Assembly: GCF_024679095.1 (NCBI RefSeq)
Contig: NC_066513.1
Coordinates: 10,383,386-10,447,385 of the forward strand
From: Eriocheir sinensis
Taxonomy: Eukaryota; Arthropoda; Malacostraca; Decapoda; Varunidae
Length of the DNA stretch: 64,000 nucleotides
Direction: 5' to 3'
Shown one piece after another: positions 35,559 to 47,841 of the stretch (position 1 is the first letter of the stretch; every line of letters starts with the position of its first letter). The translations under genes were made by a program, and so were the position numbers. Under the pieces are notes generated by a model that saw only the letters and a list, made by a program, of their open reading frames with translations, was not told where the DNA came from and ran no database searches.

Positions 35559-36705
35559 TCCCTTTTCACGGAAAAAAGTAAACTGATGCGGCAACGTCAA
35601 GGTCATATGACACCGAAGAGCAGGCAGAAAATATAAAGAAATGCAAGTTGAGAAAGAAACAAGAAGAAATAAGTTAAGAAATGAAATATAAGACATTAAT
35701 TACGAGTGATTTTATTTGTTATGCTACTCGACGAGAGAAAAAACTGCTTTCTCGGTGTAACTCGAACCATTAGACGTATGAGGAATTTGAAGATACCATA
35801 AGAATCCTCACTAAATTCCGCTTCGAGCATATAATCGGCTAAAAGATGGCCCACAAAATTTCGAGCTAGCCGCAGATTTCAAGAATCGGAGGGAATGGAA
35901 ACACACACACACACACACACGCACACACACACATAATATTACGATCCCTTTTCACGGAAAAAAGGTAAACTCGATGCGGCAACGTCTAAGGTCATATGAC
36001 ACCGAAGAGCAGGCAGAAAATATGAAGAAATGCAAGTTGAGAAAAGAAATAAGAAGAAATAAGTTAAGAAATGAAGATAAGACATTAATTAATGAGTGAT
36101 TTTATTTGTTATGCTACTCTGACGAGAGAAAAAATTCAGCTTTCGGTGTAACCGGGAACTAATAGGACGTATGAGGAATTTGAAGATACCATAAGAACCT
36201 CACTAAATTCCGCTCGGAGCATATAATCGGCTAAAAGATGGCCCACAAAATTGAGCTAGCTGCAGATTACTCAAGAATTGGAGGAAATGGAACACACACA
36301 CACACACACACAATAATAATATTATTACGATCCCTTTTTCACGGAAAAAAGGTAAACCTGATGCGGCAACGTCTACAATATATGACACCGAAGAGCAGGC
36401 AGAAAATATAAAGAAATGCAAGTTGAGAAAAAGAAATAAGAAGAAATATGTTAAGAAATGAGATATAAGACATTAATTAATGAGTGTTTTTTATTTGTTA
36501 GGGCTACTCTGACGAGAGAAAAAAAAATCAGTTTTCTGGTGTAACTGGAACTAATAGACGTATGAGGAATTTGAAGATACCATAATAACTCAATAAATTC
36601 CGCTTCTGGAGCATATAATCGGCTAAAAAAGATGGCCCACAAAATTTCGAGCTAGCTGCAGATTTCTCAAGAATCGGAGGAATGGAAACACACACACACA
36701 TTGGG

Positions 36706-36743
<38 letters not shown>

Positions 36744-37467
36744 TACGATCCCTTTTTCATTTGAAAGGTAAATTGATGCGGCAACGCCTAAGGTCATATG
36801 GGCATCGAAGTTAAGAAAGAGATATAAGACATTAATTAATGCAAAATCAGAAAAAAAAGACTTGGTGCTGCAGTGTTTAGGTTAGATGGCACCAAATAAC
36901 CGGAGTAAAAAAAAATATATAAGTTGAGGAAAGAAATAAGAAGAAAAAAAAACAAGTTGAGAAATGAGAAATAAGAAGATAATGATAATACATCCAGCGC
37001 AAAAAAAAAAAACGTAAACTTAAATAATTTATCGAGTCTTACGTTCAATGGCGATTTTTTATTTTATTTTCGGACTTGCATTAGAGAGTAAATTCACATT
37101 TCGCTGGTCATTAACCTAATGTCCTTAACTTTTCCCGTGATTATAATCTTCGGTCATTCGAGGTCAAAGAAAGATCTTATCTTAACCCTTCAAGTATCCC
37201 TCCCTCCTCCTTGGTTGGCACCCCCTACTCCAAAGTCACCTTCGCTTCCGGGTACGCTAGTCCGAGAGGGGGAGGGGGGGGGGTGAAAGGCAAAAGAGAT
37301 GGGTGGGGTGTTAGAGGGGGGAGGTAAAATAGATGGTAGGGGGGCCCAGATACCCTTCCGTAACCCCCCTGCAAATTACCCTGCCCTGTAACTTCCCCCG
37401 CTCACCCCCAACCCCACCTCCAGTCCCCCCGCTGAGGCAACCTCACTTCCTCACATTTGTTACTACT
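34589..37467 (+). repeat. Polinton terminal region, copy C
   Basis: Holds the LINE endonuclease fragment (34589-34870; LDLLLINKEDIISNIEV), a short TA remnant, the dyad block (35099-35180), four (CA)n-cored units with cores near 35512, 35900, 36293 and 36687, the subterminal unique sequence and the G/C-tract terminus. Compared with copy D it has many one- to three-base losses, which could be decay or poor consensus quality. Confidence 0.85.
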
Positions 37468-37473
37468 AAAGCC
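37468..37473. repeat. Right 6-bp target-site duplication AAAGCC
   Basis: AAAGCC directly follows ACTACT and equals the six bases before the left end at 26879-26884. Copy D at 53520 is followed by the same six bases and the same further flank. Confidence 0.85.

Positions 37474-38828
<1,355 letters not shown>

Positions 38829-38886
<58 letters not shown>
38829..38886. repeat. (GT)n microsatellite
   Basis: Pure GT dinucleotides, about 58 bp, next to the 3' end of the third LINE. Confidence 0.95.
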
Positions 38887-38888
<2 letters not shown>

Positions 38889-39023
38889 AACAAAAACGGG
38901 ATTTACATAGATTTACATAGAAAGTCAGACCACACAGACCCCATGGTCCAGACTTGGTGGTCTGTCCTTAAACCTAAGTGATTTTACATTAATCAGAAGA
39001 CTCCAAAACGTTGCATTTCTACT

Positions 39024-40971
39024 CTAGTTGATATTAAGTTGAAGGAAGTGACGGTCGAGCTTATTTTTGAAGGAGTCAATCGTGTTACACTGGACCACTG
39101 ATGATGGGAGCTTATTCCATTCTCGCACTACAACGTTGGTGAAGAAAAATTTGGTGCAGTCTGAATTTACTTGTCTACATCTGAGTTTTACGCCATTGTT
39201 CCTCGTGCGCAAAGTGTCATCGATCATAAACAATGTTGATCTGTCTACATTCGTGAAACCATTAAGTATTTTAAAACATTCGATCAGTTTTCCTCGGAGG
39301 CGACGTTTCTCAAGAGAGAACATGTTAAGGGTAGAAAGGCTTTCTTCGTAGGATTTGTTGCGCAAGGAAGGGATCATTTTCGTCGACGCTGAACACCTTC
39401 TAATTTAGCAATATCCTTTGCATGGTGGGGAGACCAAAACTGTACCGCATATTCCAAGTGGGGTCTGACTAAACTGTTGTAGAGCGAGTATTACATCTTT
39501 ATTCTTAAATAAAAGTTTCTTTTAATGAAGCCCAACATTCTGTTCGCTTTATTTGCTGCATCGATGCATTGCTGTGAGAATTTGAGGTTTGACGCGATTT
39601 TGACCCCCAAGTCCTTGACGCATTGAACGCTTTTGAGTTTAACGCCGCGCATTTCGTAATCAAACTTCTTATTCCTCGTTCCAACTTGAAGGACCTGGCA
39701 CTTGTCTACGTTAAAGGGCATCTCCATCTATCCGACCAAGTTGAAATTTTGTGCAAATCCTCTTGGAGGCTTAGCCTGTCTTCGTCAGTGAGAACCGAGT
39801 TACCAATCTTTGTGTCGTCTGCAAATTTACTAATGCGGTTATTGAGTCCAACATCCACGTCGTTGATGTAAATAATGAAGAGCACTGGGCCAAGAACCGA
39901 GCCCTGAGGGACGCCACTAGTGACCGGCGCCCACTCTGAGTTAAATCCGTCAATCACTACTCTTTGTTGTCTGTTGCTCAACCAATTCGCGATCCATTGG
40001 TTTACCTGACCGTCAATACCTATTTGCTTTAATTTGGTAAGTAATTTATGATGCGGGACTTTATCAAACGCTTTCTGGAAATCAAGATAGACTACGTCCA
40101 GTGATTTGGTTACGTCATAAACAGTGAAGAGGTCGTTATAAAAGGTTAATAGATTTGATAGGCAGGATCTTTTGTTTCGGAAGCCATGTTGTGAGTCCCC
40201 AATTAATGAGTGGCTTTCAAGGTAACTCACAATTTTGTCTCTAATTATGCCCTCAAGTAGCTTACCTACAACCGAAGTTAGACTAATGGGCCTGTAATTA
40301 CCTGGTACTTTTTTGTCTCCTTTCTTAAAAATCGGTGTCACGTTAGCCTTTTTCCAATCTGAAGGAACAATGCCTTGTCGTAAGGATATATTGAATACGG
40401 TTGTGAGGGAGGAGAGTATTTCGCTCTTTGTTTCTTTCAGCAGAGTTGGATATACTTTATCAGGTCCAGGACTTTTATTTGTTTTAAGTGATTTGAGGGC
40501 TTTAAGGACTTCATCGGGTTTTATTTCAAAGTTAGACAATGCATGCTCGGGATTTACATTAGTACTGGTGTTGGTGGTGGTGGTGGGAGGACTGTTATTA
40601 TTAAACACCGAGGAAAAGTAATTATTTAATAGGTTTGCAACGTGTTGGCTGTCAGTCACTAGTGCACCGTCGCTGTTTGTTAAAGGTCCAATTCCACTTC
40701 TGATCGCCTTTCTGTTGTTTATGTAACTGAAGAAGGATTTCGGATTATTTTTACAGTTGGCTGCAATATTTTCTTCATATCTACGCTTTGCCTGATGCAC
40801 TAATCTTTTTACTCGTCGCCTTGCATCATTGTAAAGTCTAATGTTTTCGGGCGTGCTTTGGTCTTTCTTTAACCTGTAAGACAATTTTCTCCTTGACTGA
40901 GTGTTTAATTTCGCTTTTAAACCAAGGTGGACTTTTATTAGTGTTAATTCGCTTCTCGCACAAGGGGACAA
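39024..40971 (-). pseudogene. CR1-like reverse transcriptase (third LINE)
   Basis: A 421-codon open frame at 39706-40971 includes NKSPGPDKVYPTLLKE, DWKKANVTPIFKKGDKKVPG, NYRPISLTSV, VVYLDFQKAFDKVPHHKLL, GVPQGSVLGPVLF and the catalytic KFADDTKI. A frame change near 39715 leads to 39491-39727 (FNVDKCQVLQVG, LGVKI) and then 39024-39377 (SLEKRRLRGKLIECFKILNG, VREWNKLPSSVV), the C-terminal end of such proteins. Only a few lesions separate it from an intact frame. Confidence 0.92.
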
Positions 40972-41530
40972 ATGTGTCCTGCTGAGTGAGTAAGTGATTT
41001 TTAAAGTTTAGCCAGGCGTCCTCTGCATTGCCGTCATCTGATAGTTGCATATCTATTAGTTTTCGTCGGATTTCTACGAAGTTGGCTCTTTTGAAGTTGG
41101 GCACCTTAACTTTATTTTCAGTCACCGATGATTGAGCTCTAATGTCAACGCGCACTAGTTTATGATCGCAGGAACCGAGGTGTTCTCCTACCGTGACATT
41201 ACTGACTAGGTTATCTTGGGTCGCTATAACAAGGTCAAGTATGTTATTTTGTCGAGTTGGTTCAGAAACCATTTGGCTTAGATAATTTTCCTCTAGAAAT
41301 TCGATCATTCTATGGGACTCACCTTCTGTACCCGACAGTGTCGCCCAGTCGATATGGGGGAGGTTAAAGTCTCCTAGTATCAGTGAGTCGCTGTTATTAA
41401 GTGACTGCCTTAAGACGCTGTACATTTCAAGATCGCCATCAAGTGATTGCCCCGGAGGCCTGTAAGTGACAGATATATTTAAATTGACTTTTGCAATGTT
41501 TACTCGCACGCACAAATGTTCAACGTTACT
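40972..41530 (-). pseudogene. CR1-like endonuclease, N-terminally truncated (third LINE)
   Basis: Minus-strand frame with VTYRPPGQSLDGD, LILGDFNLPHIDWATLSG, TRQNNILDLVIATQD and GSCDHKLVRVDI, the second half of an APE-type endonuclease. The part with the catalytic glutamate is missing and replaced by (GA)n. The frame overlaps the reverse transcriptase frame by a short distance near 40838-40971. Confidence 0.88.
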
Positions 41531-41548
41531 GTTTCTTGGTGTTTTGTC

Positions 41549-41735
<187 letters not shown>

Positions 41736-41740
41736 AGAAA

Positions 41741-42152
41741 CTAAGAAGAACATAAGAACATAATGAGACTGCAAGAGGCCTAATGGCCTACACAAGGCAA
41801 CTCCAGATTCCCCCCCACTACCACCTATCATCCTCGTCCATGTAGCTATCCAGTCTACTCTTAAAACAAGCTATCGTCCCTGCAATCACTATGTGATTGC
41901 TGAGTCTATTCCATTCCCCACCACCCTATTACATACTAAACCAATGCTTGCCTATTTCCCACCTAAATCTATACTTTTTAATTTGAATCCATTACTGCGT
42001 GCTCTATCCTGGTGGCTAATTCTCAGTATTTTACTTATATCGCCTTTGTTGTAACCTTTGATTCATTTGAATATCAGATCTCCCCGCACTCTTCGTCTTT
42101 CTAGTGAATGTAAGTTGAGATGTTTCAGCCTATCTTGATATGGGAGGTTCCT
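41741..42152 (-). mobile_element. 3' fragment of a CR1-like LINE
   Basis: The minus strand includes the reverse transcriptase C-terminus (a LKHLNLHSLERRRVRG-like word in broken frames) and a 3' region ending TTATGTTCTTATGTTC. The same fragment lies before Gypsy copy 3, split at 56884/58926. It ends where the LTR of Gypsy copy 2 starts. Confidence 0.75.
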
Positions 42153-42153
42153 C

Positions 42154-43572
42154 TGTCAGGACCCAGAAAACGAGGAAACAGAGGAGTGAGATATACAACT
42201 GTGTAAACATCTGACAGGACAAACACTAACAAAAAGGGTGACATATATAACAGTGTAAGCATCTCAAATACCAAAGAGGGGAAACAACGAGGATAAAGAA
42301 AAACAGATACCCAGAGAGGAATGAGAGATATACAACTGTGTAAACACCTGACAGGACAAACACTAACAAAAAGGGTGACATATATATAAGTGTAAACATC
42401 TCAGGTACAAAAGAGGGGAAACAACGAGGGTAAAGGAAAACAGATACCCAGGGAGGAAAGGCAGGTATACAACTGTGTAGACATCTGACAGGACAAACAC
42501 TAACAAAAAAAGTGACATATATAACAGTGTAAGCATCTCAAGTACCAAAGAGGGGAAACAACGAGGGTAAAGGAAAACAGATACCCAGACTCAGATACAG
42601 AAAACAGATGCCCAGTGGGCGTGGTCAGAAAGTGTGAACAACCATTGAAAAAGACTCTGACCCGTGACGTCAGTCGTGGCGACATGTTATGAGCCAATAA
42701 TTTAACAGAAAAATCACTGAGGGAGTGTCTTAAGACTGACTCACGAATAGCAGGAGAAGTAAAACAATACAACATAATGAGCTAGCAGATGGGTGTGACA
42801 GGAAGTATTGGCCATTGGTTATGTAGAAAATTAAGGGCGTGTCAAGGATGTAAGTCCGCCTAAAGCAAAGAAAAATGTGGCCTAGAAATCAGTGGTATGA
42901 GTAGACCGAGCTTGGTTCTCGCCTCAAGCAGACCTGCTACTCACTCAGCCGAGGATGGCTGTTGTGATCTTAATCGTGAGTAGAAATTCGAGAATCTAAG
43001 GGAAACCGACTGTATTGTCCTGGAGATTATAATGTAGGAGATGTGAAGTAGGATTGTGAGTGGGACAGGATTGTGATTATTTGTTTGCGATGTAAAGCAA
43101 AGGTAAAACCACTGGGTGTGGTAAAATTGGGTGTTTCCATGACTTGTAGTAGATTATACTACAGGAATGTGTTATTAGGATTTTGTGAAGAGAGTACATA
43201 ATGATTGTGATGTAAGCAGAGAGATACAAACCACTGCTTGTGGAACGACGAGTGTTATTATTATTGGCAACAACTGAGCACATATTGTAGTATTATGTTT
43301 AAGACATGTCGTTTGTCATATGTTGCATCCATTGCTGAATATGCCAGTGTTATGATCGTCTGAGCAAAGAATATTGCGTAAGGCAATTACTTTCATTTAA
43401 TTTTAAATAAATGTATATTATCTTTTTCCCTTGTTTATCCCCGAACACCAGTCTCCAATAACAACTTAAGCCGGATCACGCTACCAGGGATACGAGACGG
43501 TGAGATCATTTATGGAGTAATTAATGAGTGATAAAAGAGTTGATTTGATACAAGAAAAGAAGGGTCTAAAAC
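42154..43572 (+). mobile_element. 5' LTR of Gypsy copy 2
   Basis: Starts TGTCAGGACCCAGAAAACGA and ends before a TGGCGGCAGCGG word. Similar to 59282-60523 and to the 3' LTR at 9097-10144. The U3 part holds three repeats of about 138 bp (starting near 42188, 42327 and 42465; word ATACAACTGTGTAAACAT). The length of about 1.42 kb exceeds copy 3 mainly because of these repeats. Exact ends are inferred from where similarity stops. Confidence 0.75.
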
Positions 43573-43590
43573 TGGCGGCAGCGGTATAGG
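43573..43590 (+). other. Candidate primer-binding site, Gypsy copy 2
   Basis: TGGCGGCAGCGGTATAGG follows the LTR directly, as a tRNA-primed site should, and is identical at 60524. It begins TGG, the complement of a tRNA CCA end. The tRNA species was not identified. Confidence 0.45.
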
Positions 43591-44690
43591 GATAAATAGG
43601 GACATGTGCTTACAGTGCTTTTGTTTAATTTACTCTGACGAGAAAACGCCTCTTATTTTCATTAAGCTTTGCTCGTTTTAAGTGGCGGAAATAATAGTGA
43701 CGATTTAATTATATAATTAATGGTTCTTCCGGAGGACATGGACTTTGACGATATGGTAATGGAAACTCTGGCCAACCACTGTTGTTCTGTAGTGCAATGG
43801 GTAGCACACGCGACTCAACCGAGAGTTCATGAGTTCCTTCCCGGGCGGAGTGGAGAGGGATGGGCAGTCTCTCTCCACCCGCACCGTGGACCACTCATCA
43901 GTGAGAGGGTGTCAGGTGACAGGCACCGGCAGCGTCCCGCCTCCCAGGTTTGTTTGTTTTAGGATTGTTACCCCAGGATGGAGGGAACACGGGCTCTACG
44001 CCTCACAGGGTGGAGGTGTGCCGCGGACATGCAGCCATAGAGTGACTTTATAAAGGCCTAACCACGTCCCCAGGTAGGAAGTGTAGAGTATGATCTAGAA
44101 AAAATGTGAAATACTAAGAAAAGTGTGAGGTATGGATAAAAAGTCATGAATGAAAAAAAAAAAATGAAGCATATGGACAATAGTGTGAAGTATTAAGATA
44201 AATGTGTGAAGTAAGAGAATCAGAGGAAGAGGAGGCCAGGGTAGTGCCCCCCTCAGTTAACTACTACAAATAACATTAAATAAATAAATGAATAATAAAT
44301 AAATAAATAAATATGCACACTTGCAGTGGAAAAAACGGAAAATGAGCGAAGAACAAAACAGGGAGTAACCTTTAATATAATAAGATGAAGGCTATAACGA
44401 ACAGGAAGTAACCTTCAATATAAGATGAAGGGTATAACAAACACGGGAGTAACCTTTAATATAATAAGATGAAGGCTATAACGAACAAGGGAGTAACCTT
44501 TAATATAATAAGATGAAGGCTATAACGAACAAGGGAGTAACCGCCTCACATAAATATAAGGAAAAGAAGGCTATAACGAACAAGGGAGTGACCTTAAAAA
44601 TAATGACAAGAAGGCTATAATTAACATAACTCAAGAGTAACTTTGTTAGGCAGATCCTTTTCTCTAATACATGATAATACATATGCAAAG
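43591..44690 (+). other. Leader of Gypsy copy 2 with SINE-like piece and 44-bp repeats, no gag
   Basis: This region should hold gag but no capsid or zinc-knuckle motif is visible. At about 43785-44060 there is a tRNA-derived SINE-like piece (GTGCAATGGGTAGCACACGC as A-box region, CCGAGAGTTCATGAGTTCC as a weak B box). At 44350-44640 a repeat of about 44 bp (GGGAGTAACCTTTAATATAA, TAAGATGAAGGCTATAACGA) occurs about five to six times, against about two in copy 3. The copies therefore look gag-less and non-autonomous. Confidence 0.6.
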
Positions 44691-46372
44691 TGGCACTCCT
44701 AGAAACAGGAGCGTGTGTGAGTTTTAACGGATGAATTTATTAAAGAATTAGGGCTCGCAGTAAATAACTGTGAAGCGAAACCCGTGAATATTGTCTCTGT
44801 GCAAAGATACCATATTGAAAATGACGGTAAAAGACAAGTTAATATGGAAGGAAAAAGTAGTTTCCAAGACTTATTGATAACACGCGATGTAGATTTGCCG
44901 ACTCATATTATGTTGAGTACTGATTTGTCGTGTAGCACGAGATTATTTTGAAAACATTGCAACTAAATGAGGAACAACAGAACGAAGCTTAAAACTGATA
45001 ATAGAAGGCGAAACCATACAATTATGCCAGGAAAAATATGTCTTATATCTAGAGGTGAAGGATCTTAGCTAAATGTAGATGGAAATGAAGAAAGTCTCAC
45101 TGAAAATAAGGCCGTACGTTGCCAAGCAGCGGAACCTTTGCAACTGCATGCATCTGTTGCAGGTTACATAACGCTAGTGACGCAACTACAGGCAAGTGAA
45201 GCTTTATTTGAGCCTTGTGTTAGTACTCCTCAGGTGAGAGTCTTGTGCTCAGGGATAGTTAAGTTAACCCCTTCATCTGACAATCAAAGATCTTATGTCA
45301 CTGTGCCGTATTTGAATATTGAAAGTGATGATAATACAACGTTAGGATTTGTGAAGCCTGTCACTCATGAGCAATACGCTGATCTGCCACAAGTATCTAG
45401 TGTACAGACCGCTGACACAGCTAAAACAGACTTGAAGCCCGCAGAGCTTGAAGTAAGGAAGAAAAGCCTCTATCAAATTGTTGACGCTAAATTCCCAAGT
45501 GAAGAGAGAGAATCAGGCTTTAAAGTCCTTAATAGATAAATATATAACAGTGTTTTCCACAGAACAAGAACCATTAACAGTAACGCCCTATTTTTTTAAG
45601 CACCATCAAGCAAAACACTGATGAAGTAGTGTACAGGCGTCCATATAACATTCCTATCAGTTATCATGACAGAGTAAATAAACAACTTATATCGCTCCAG
45701 CAACAGGGTGTGATTCGCCCTTCGCGATCACCCTATAATGCCCCACTTATCCCAGTGCAAAAAAACATGGAGTACTACGACTTTGTCTGGACTTCCGGGC
45801 ACTTAATAAAACACTACGGGACGACCGGTACCCACTCCCTAATATAATTACCATACTCAATCAATTGGGAGATAGTAAGTTTTTTTTTTCATGCCTAGAC
45901 TTGAAACAGGGTTACCATCAAATCCCCCAAGATGAAATCAGCAGAGAAAAGACGGCATTTTCTTCTCCAGCAGGACATTGGGAATTTACTTCCCTCCCCT
46001 TTGGCCTTAAAACAGCCCCGTCCTGCTGCAAGAAAATAATAAACACTGTCCTTACAGGACTATTAAGCAACAAGGTTCAGGTGTACCTTGATGACATAAT
46101 TATCCTGGGCGATACATTTTCTAATCACGCAGATAACTTAGAACAAATTCTGGATCGCTTAAAGGAAGCCAAACTGACTCTTAAGATGGAGAAGTGTAAC
46201 TTTTTTAAGGACAAAGTAGATTACCTGGGCCATGCCATCCGCTCAGAGGGAATAAGACCTCAATCTAGCAAGCTGGAGGCCATACAAAACGTCCTGGCCC
46301 CCCAAACTGTTCATGATTTACAGTCATTTCTTGGATTGACTAATTATTATCGCAAATTTATTGCAAATTATT
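44691..46372 (+). pseudogene. Gypsy pol copy 2: protease, linker, RT, cut by assembly gap
   Basis: The protease start is at about 44695 (GCACTCCTAGAAACAGG) with a small deletion before the catalytic triplet. Linker frames at 45138-45539 match copy 1. Reverse transcriptase blocks at 45629-46372 include FFSCLDLKQGYHQIPQDE, LPFGLKTAPSC, VQVYLDDIIILGD (about 46078-46116) and FLGLTNYYRKFIANY just before the Ns. YLDD is intact here, unlike copy 1. RNase H and integrase are lost beyond the gap. Confidence 0.85.
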
Positions 46373-46385
46373 NNNNNNNNNNNNN
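46373..46385. other. Assembly gap of 13 N
   Basis: Thirteen N bases separate Gypsy reverse transcriptase from Polinton capsid-like sequence. The adjacency across this point is not evidence of a real junction. Confidence 0.99.
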
Positions 46386-46730
46386 CCTAGTAAATTCCCT
46401 CATGACTATGCTGAGCTCTACCATCGTACTTTGGATGCACTTGGTTTTCACAAAGACCATTTAATCGGAAAGGATATTTTCGGCAAGGGGCAATGATTTG
46501 CACATTTGATTTGCGTGCTGAAAACTTGAATGATAATTTGCCCGTTGAAATGAATGGGGGCTTAGACTTAGCTTGAATCTAAGCAAGGAGAAAACGAGAA
46601 CCGTCTGTTGATACTGTTTGACGAAACAGTGGGTATAATAACAGTTAATTCTGAAAGACGGCTGCAGTGTGATGTGCGCTTGAAGCGGCTGTGCGATGAA
46701 CAACATGGAGATTGAAAGAGGATTGAGGGG
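46386..46730 (+). pseudogene. Polinton capsid-like protein, C-terminal fragment
   Basis: Plus-strand frames, broken at least three times, give AELYHRTLDALGFHKDHLIG, then AMICTFDLRAENLNDNLPVE, then LLILFDETVGIITV. The pattern of TLDALG, a FDL word and a hydrophobic LILFDE strand resembles the C-terminal part of Polinton proteins now taken as the double jelly-roll major capsid protein. Position next to the protease supports this. It is cut off by the assembly gap on the left and is not functional. Confidence 0.45.
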
Positions 46731-46744
46731 CACATAGGAAAGCA

Positions 46745-47204
46745 AGCCTTGTTTTAGGCGTGTTATTGGCAGACGAGGTAAACTCTATACCTCGATATAG
46801 AAAACCTATAGTGTGCATCGTCAATACGCTACCAAGTTATTCTAAAAGAGAAATGGGACACTGGATTTGTCTCTACTATGAACCGGGCATGGCAGTGTTC
46901 CTAGATAGTTATGCTCTCGATCCAAAATTATACTCTGACCATTTCAAATATATTGATTACCCCGGGCTCAGTATGTATAAAAATGCATTTCGACTTCAAA
47001 GCACGCGAAGCGATGTGTGCGGGGCTTAATGCCATGTACTTTGCCTACAATGTTTCGCACTTGGGTGTAAGAGAAACTCTTGAAAAAATATGTATGGAGT
47101 TTTCCAAGACCGAATATTCGAGGAATGATGAACACGTGATGCGATTCGCTTACAGCAAGTTTATAATGCCCGTATGTCATCAAACATTTAACACGTGTTC
47201 ATAA
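46745..47204 (+). pseudogene. Polinton adenovirus-type cysteine protease (PRO)
   Basis: The frame at 46760-47029 holds CIVNTLPSYSKREMGHWICL with the catalytic histidine in GHW, VFLDSYALDP with the acidic residue, and LQSTRSDVCG with the glutamine region and nucleophilic cysteine. A one-base shift at about 47028 moves to the frame ending at 47204 (LNAMYFAYN). This is the order of the C5-type maturation protease of Polintons and adenoviruses, which processes capsid proteins. Apart from that shift the domain is well preserved. The ORF tail is about 60 residues longer. Confidence 0.75.
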
Positions 47205-47841
47205 AAAGTAAGTATTGACTTATTGATTTTTTCATATTGAATTGTATTACATTCCATGGAACTATTCTAAGCATAAATAATTTTCTAGTTCCTTTATCGG
47301 GGGGTGGGGTGGTTGTATACCATGCTTAAATCAGAGGTCTGGCTCCACTCACAGGTCCTCACTCGTCACCGCCACTACCCCGTGCAGCCCCCGCCCCGCC
47401 CCGCCCCGTCCCGGGCCCCGAACAATCCTGTCGCATCCTGTCGCCGCACCTCTCGCTGCCGCCGCCGCCGCCCGCCTGATTTGGCGGGCAGTCTTTTATG
47501 CATGAGCCGGATCGAAACATAAAAGAGTTTTATTCATGTTTCCACAAATCGAATAAATTTTAAGACAATTATTGTGTTTTTTTCATCCGTTTTTTTTTTT
47601 ATTTTGATAAAGGTCATATAAACAAGTCAAACAAACTCAATGTTTATTGGAATTTGGTCAAATTATGATTCCAGATTCATCATGTGCAATTTTATAATAT
47701 CATAGGCTCCAACATTAGTCCTATATACAGAATATATTTACATATATTTTATATTTAACATAAAAATAGCAGGCAAATTCTTACACTATAAACAGTATAA
47801 ACAACATTCACACCAGTCCCTATCTTATAAACAGCTACAAT
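47205..47841. other. Protease-polymerase intergenic region
   Basis: The two genes converge here. The region includes a GC-rich stretch at 47385-47490 (CCCCGCCCCGCCCCGTCCCG, then GCCGCCGCCGCC) and an AT-rich stretch. Part of it forms the loop of the palindromic copy. No gene seen. Confidence 0.6.

Larger units (their letters stand above)
26885..37467. mobile_element. Palindromic Polinton/Maverick derivative, 10.6 kb
   Basis: The element is a giant inverted repeat. The left arm (26885 to about 31890) reads: terminal region reversed, 42-bp minisatellite reversed, polymerase B forward. The right arm (about 32096 to 37467) is the same series mirrored. A spacer of about 205 bp separates the arms. 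The outer ends are AGTAGTAACAAATG and CATTTGTTACTACT, and both are flanked by AAAGCC. Both arms lack about 490 bp that copy D has at the 3' end of the polymerase gene (47671-48165) and share base changes, for example around GAAGTCCGCAAG. So the arms are copies of each other. No integrase, ATPase, protease or capsid gene remains. Confidence 0.85.

Noticed and set aside
26885..37467. Palindrome explained purely as an inverted-read assembly artefact
   Set aside because: The flanks differ outside the AAAGCC pair, the arms have diverged, and the right arm has four (CA)n units against three; an artefact would mirror the flank as well. Long-read confirmation is still needed.
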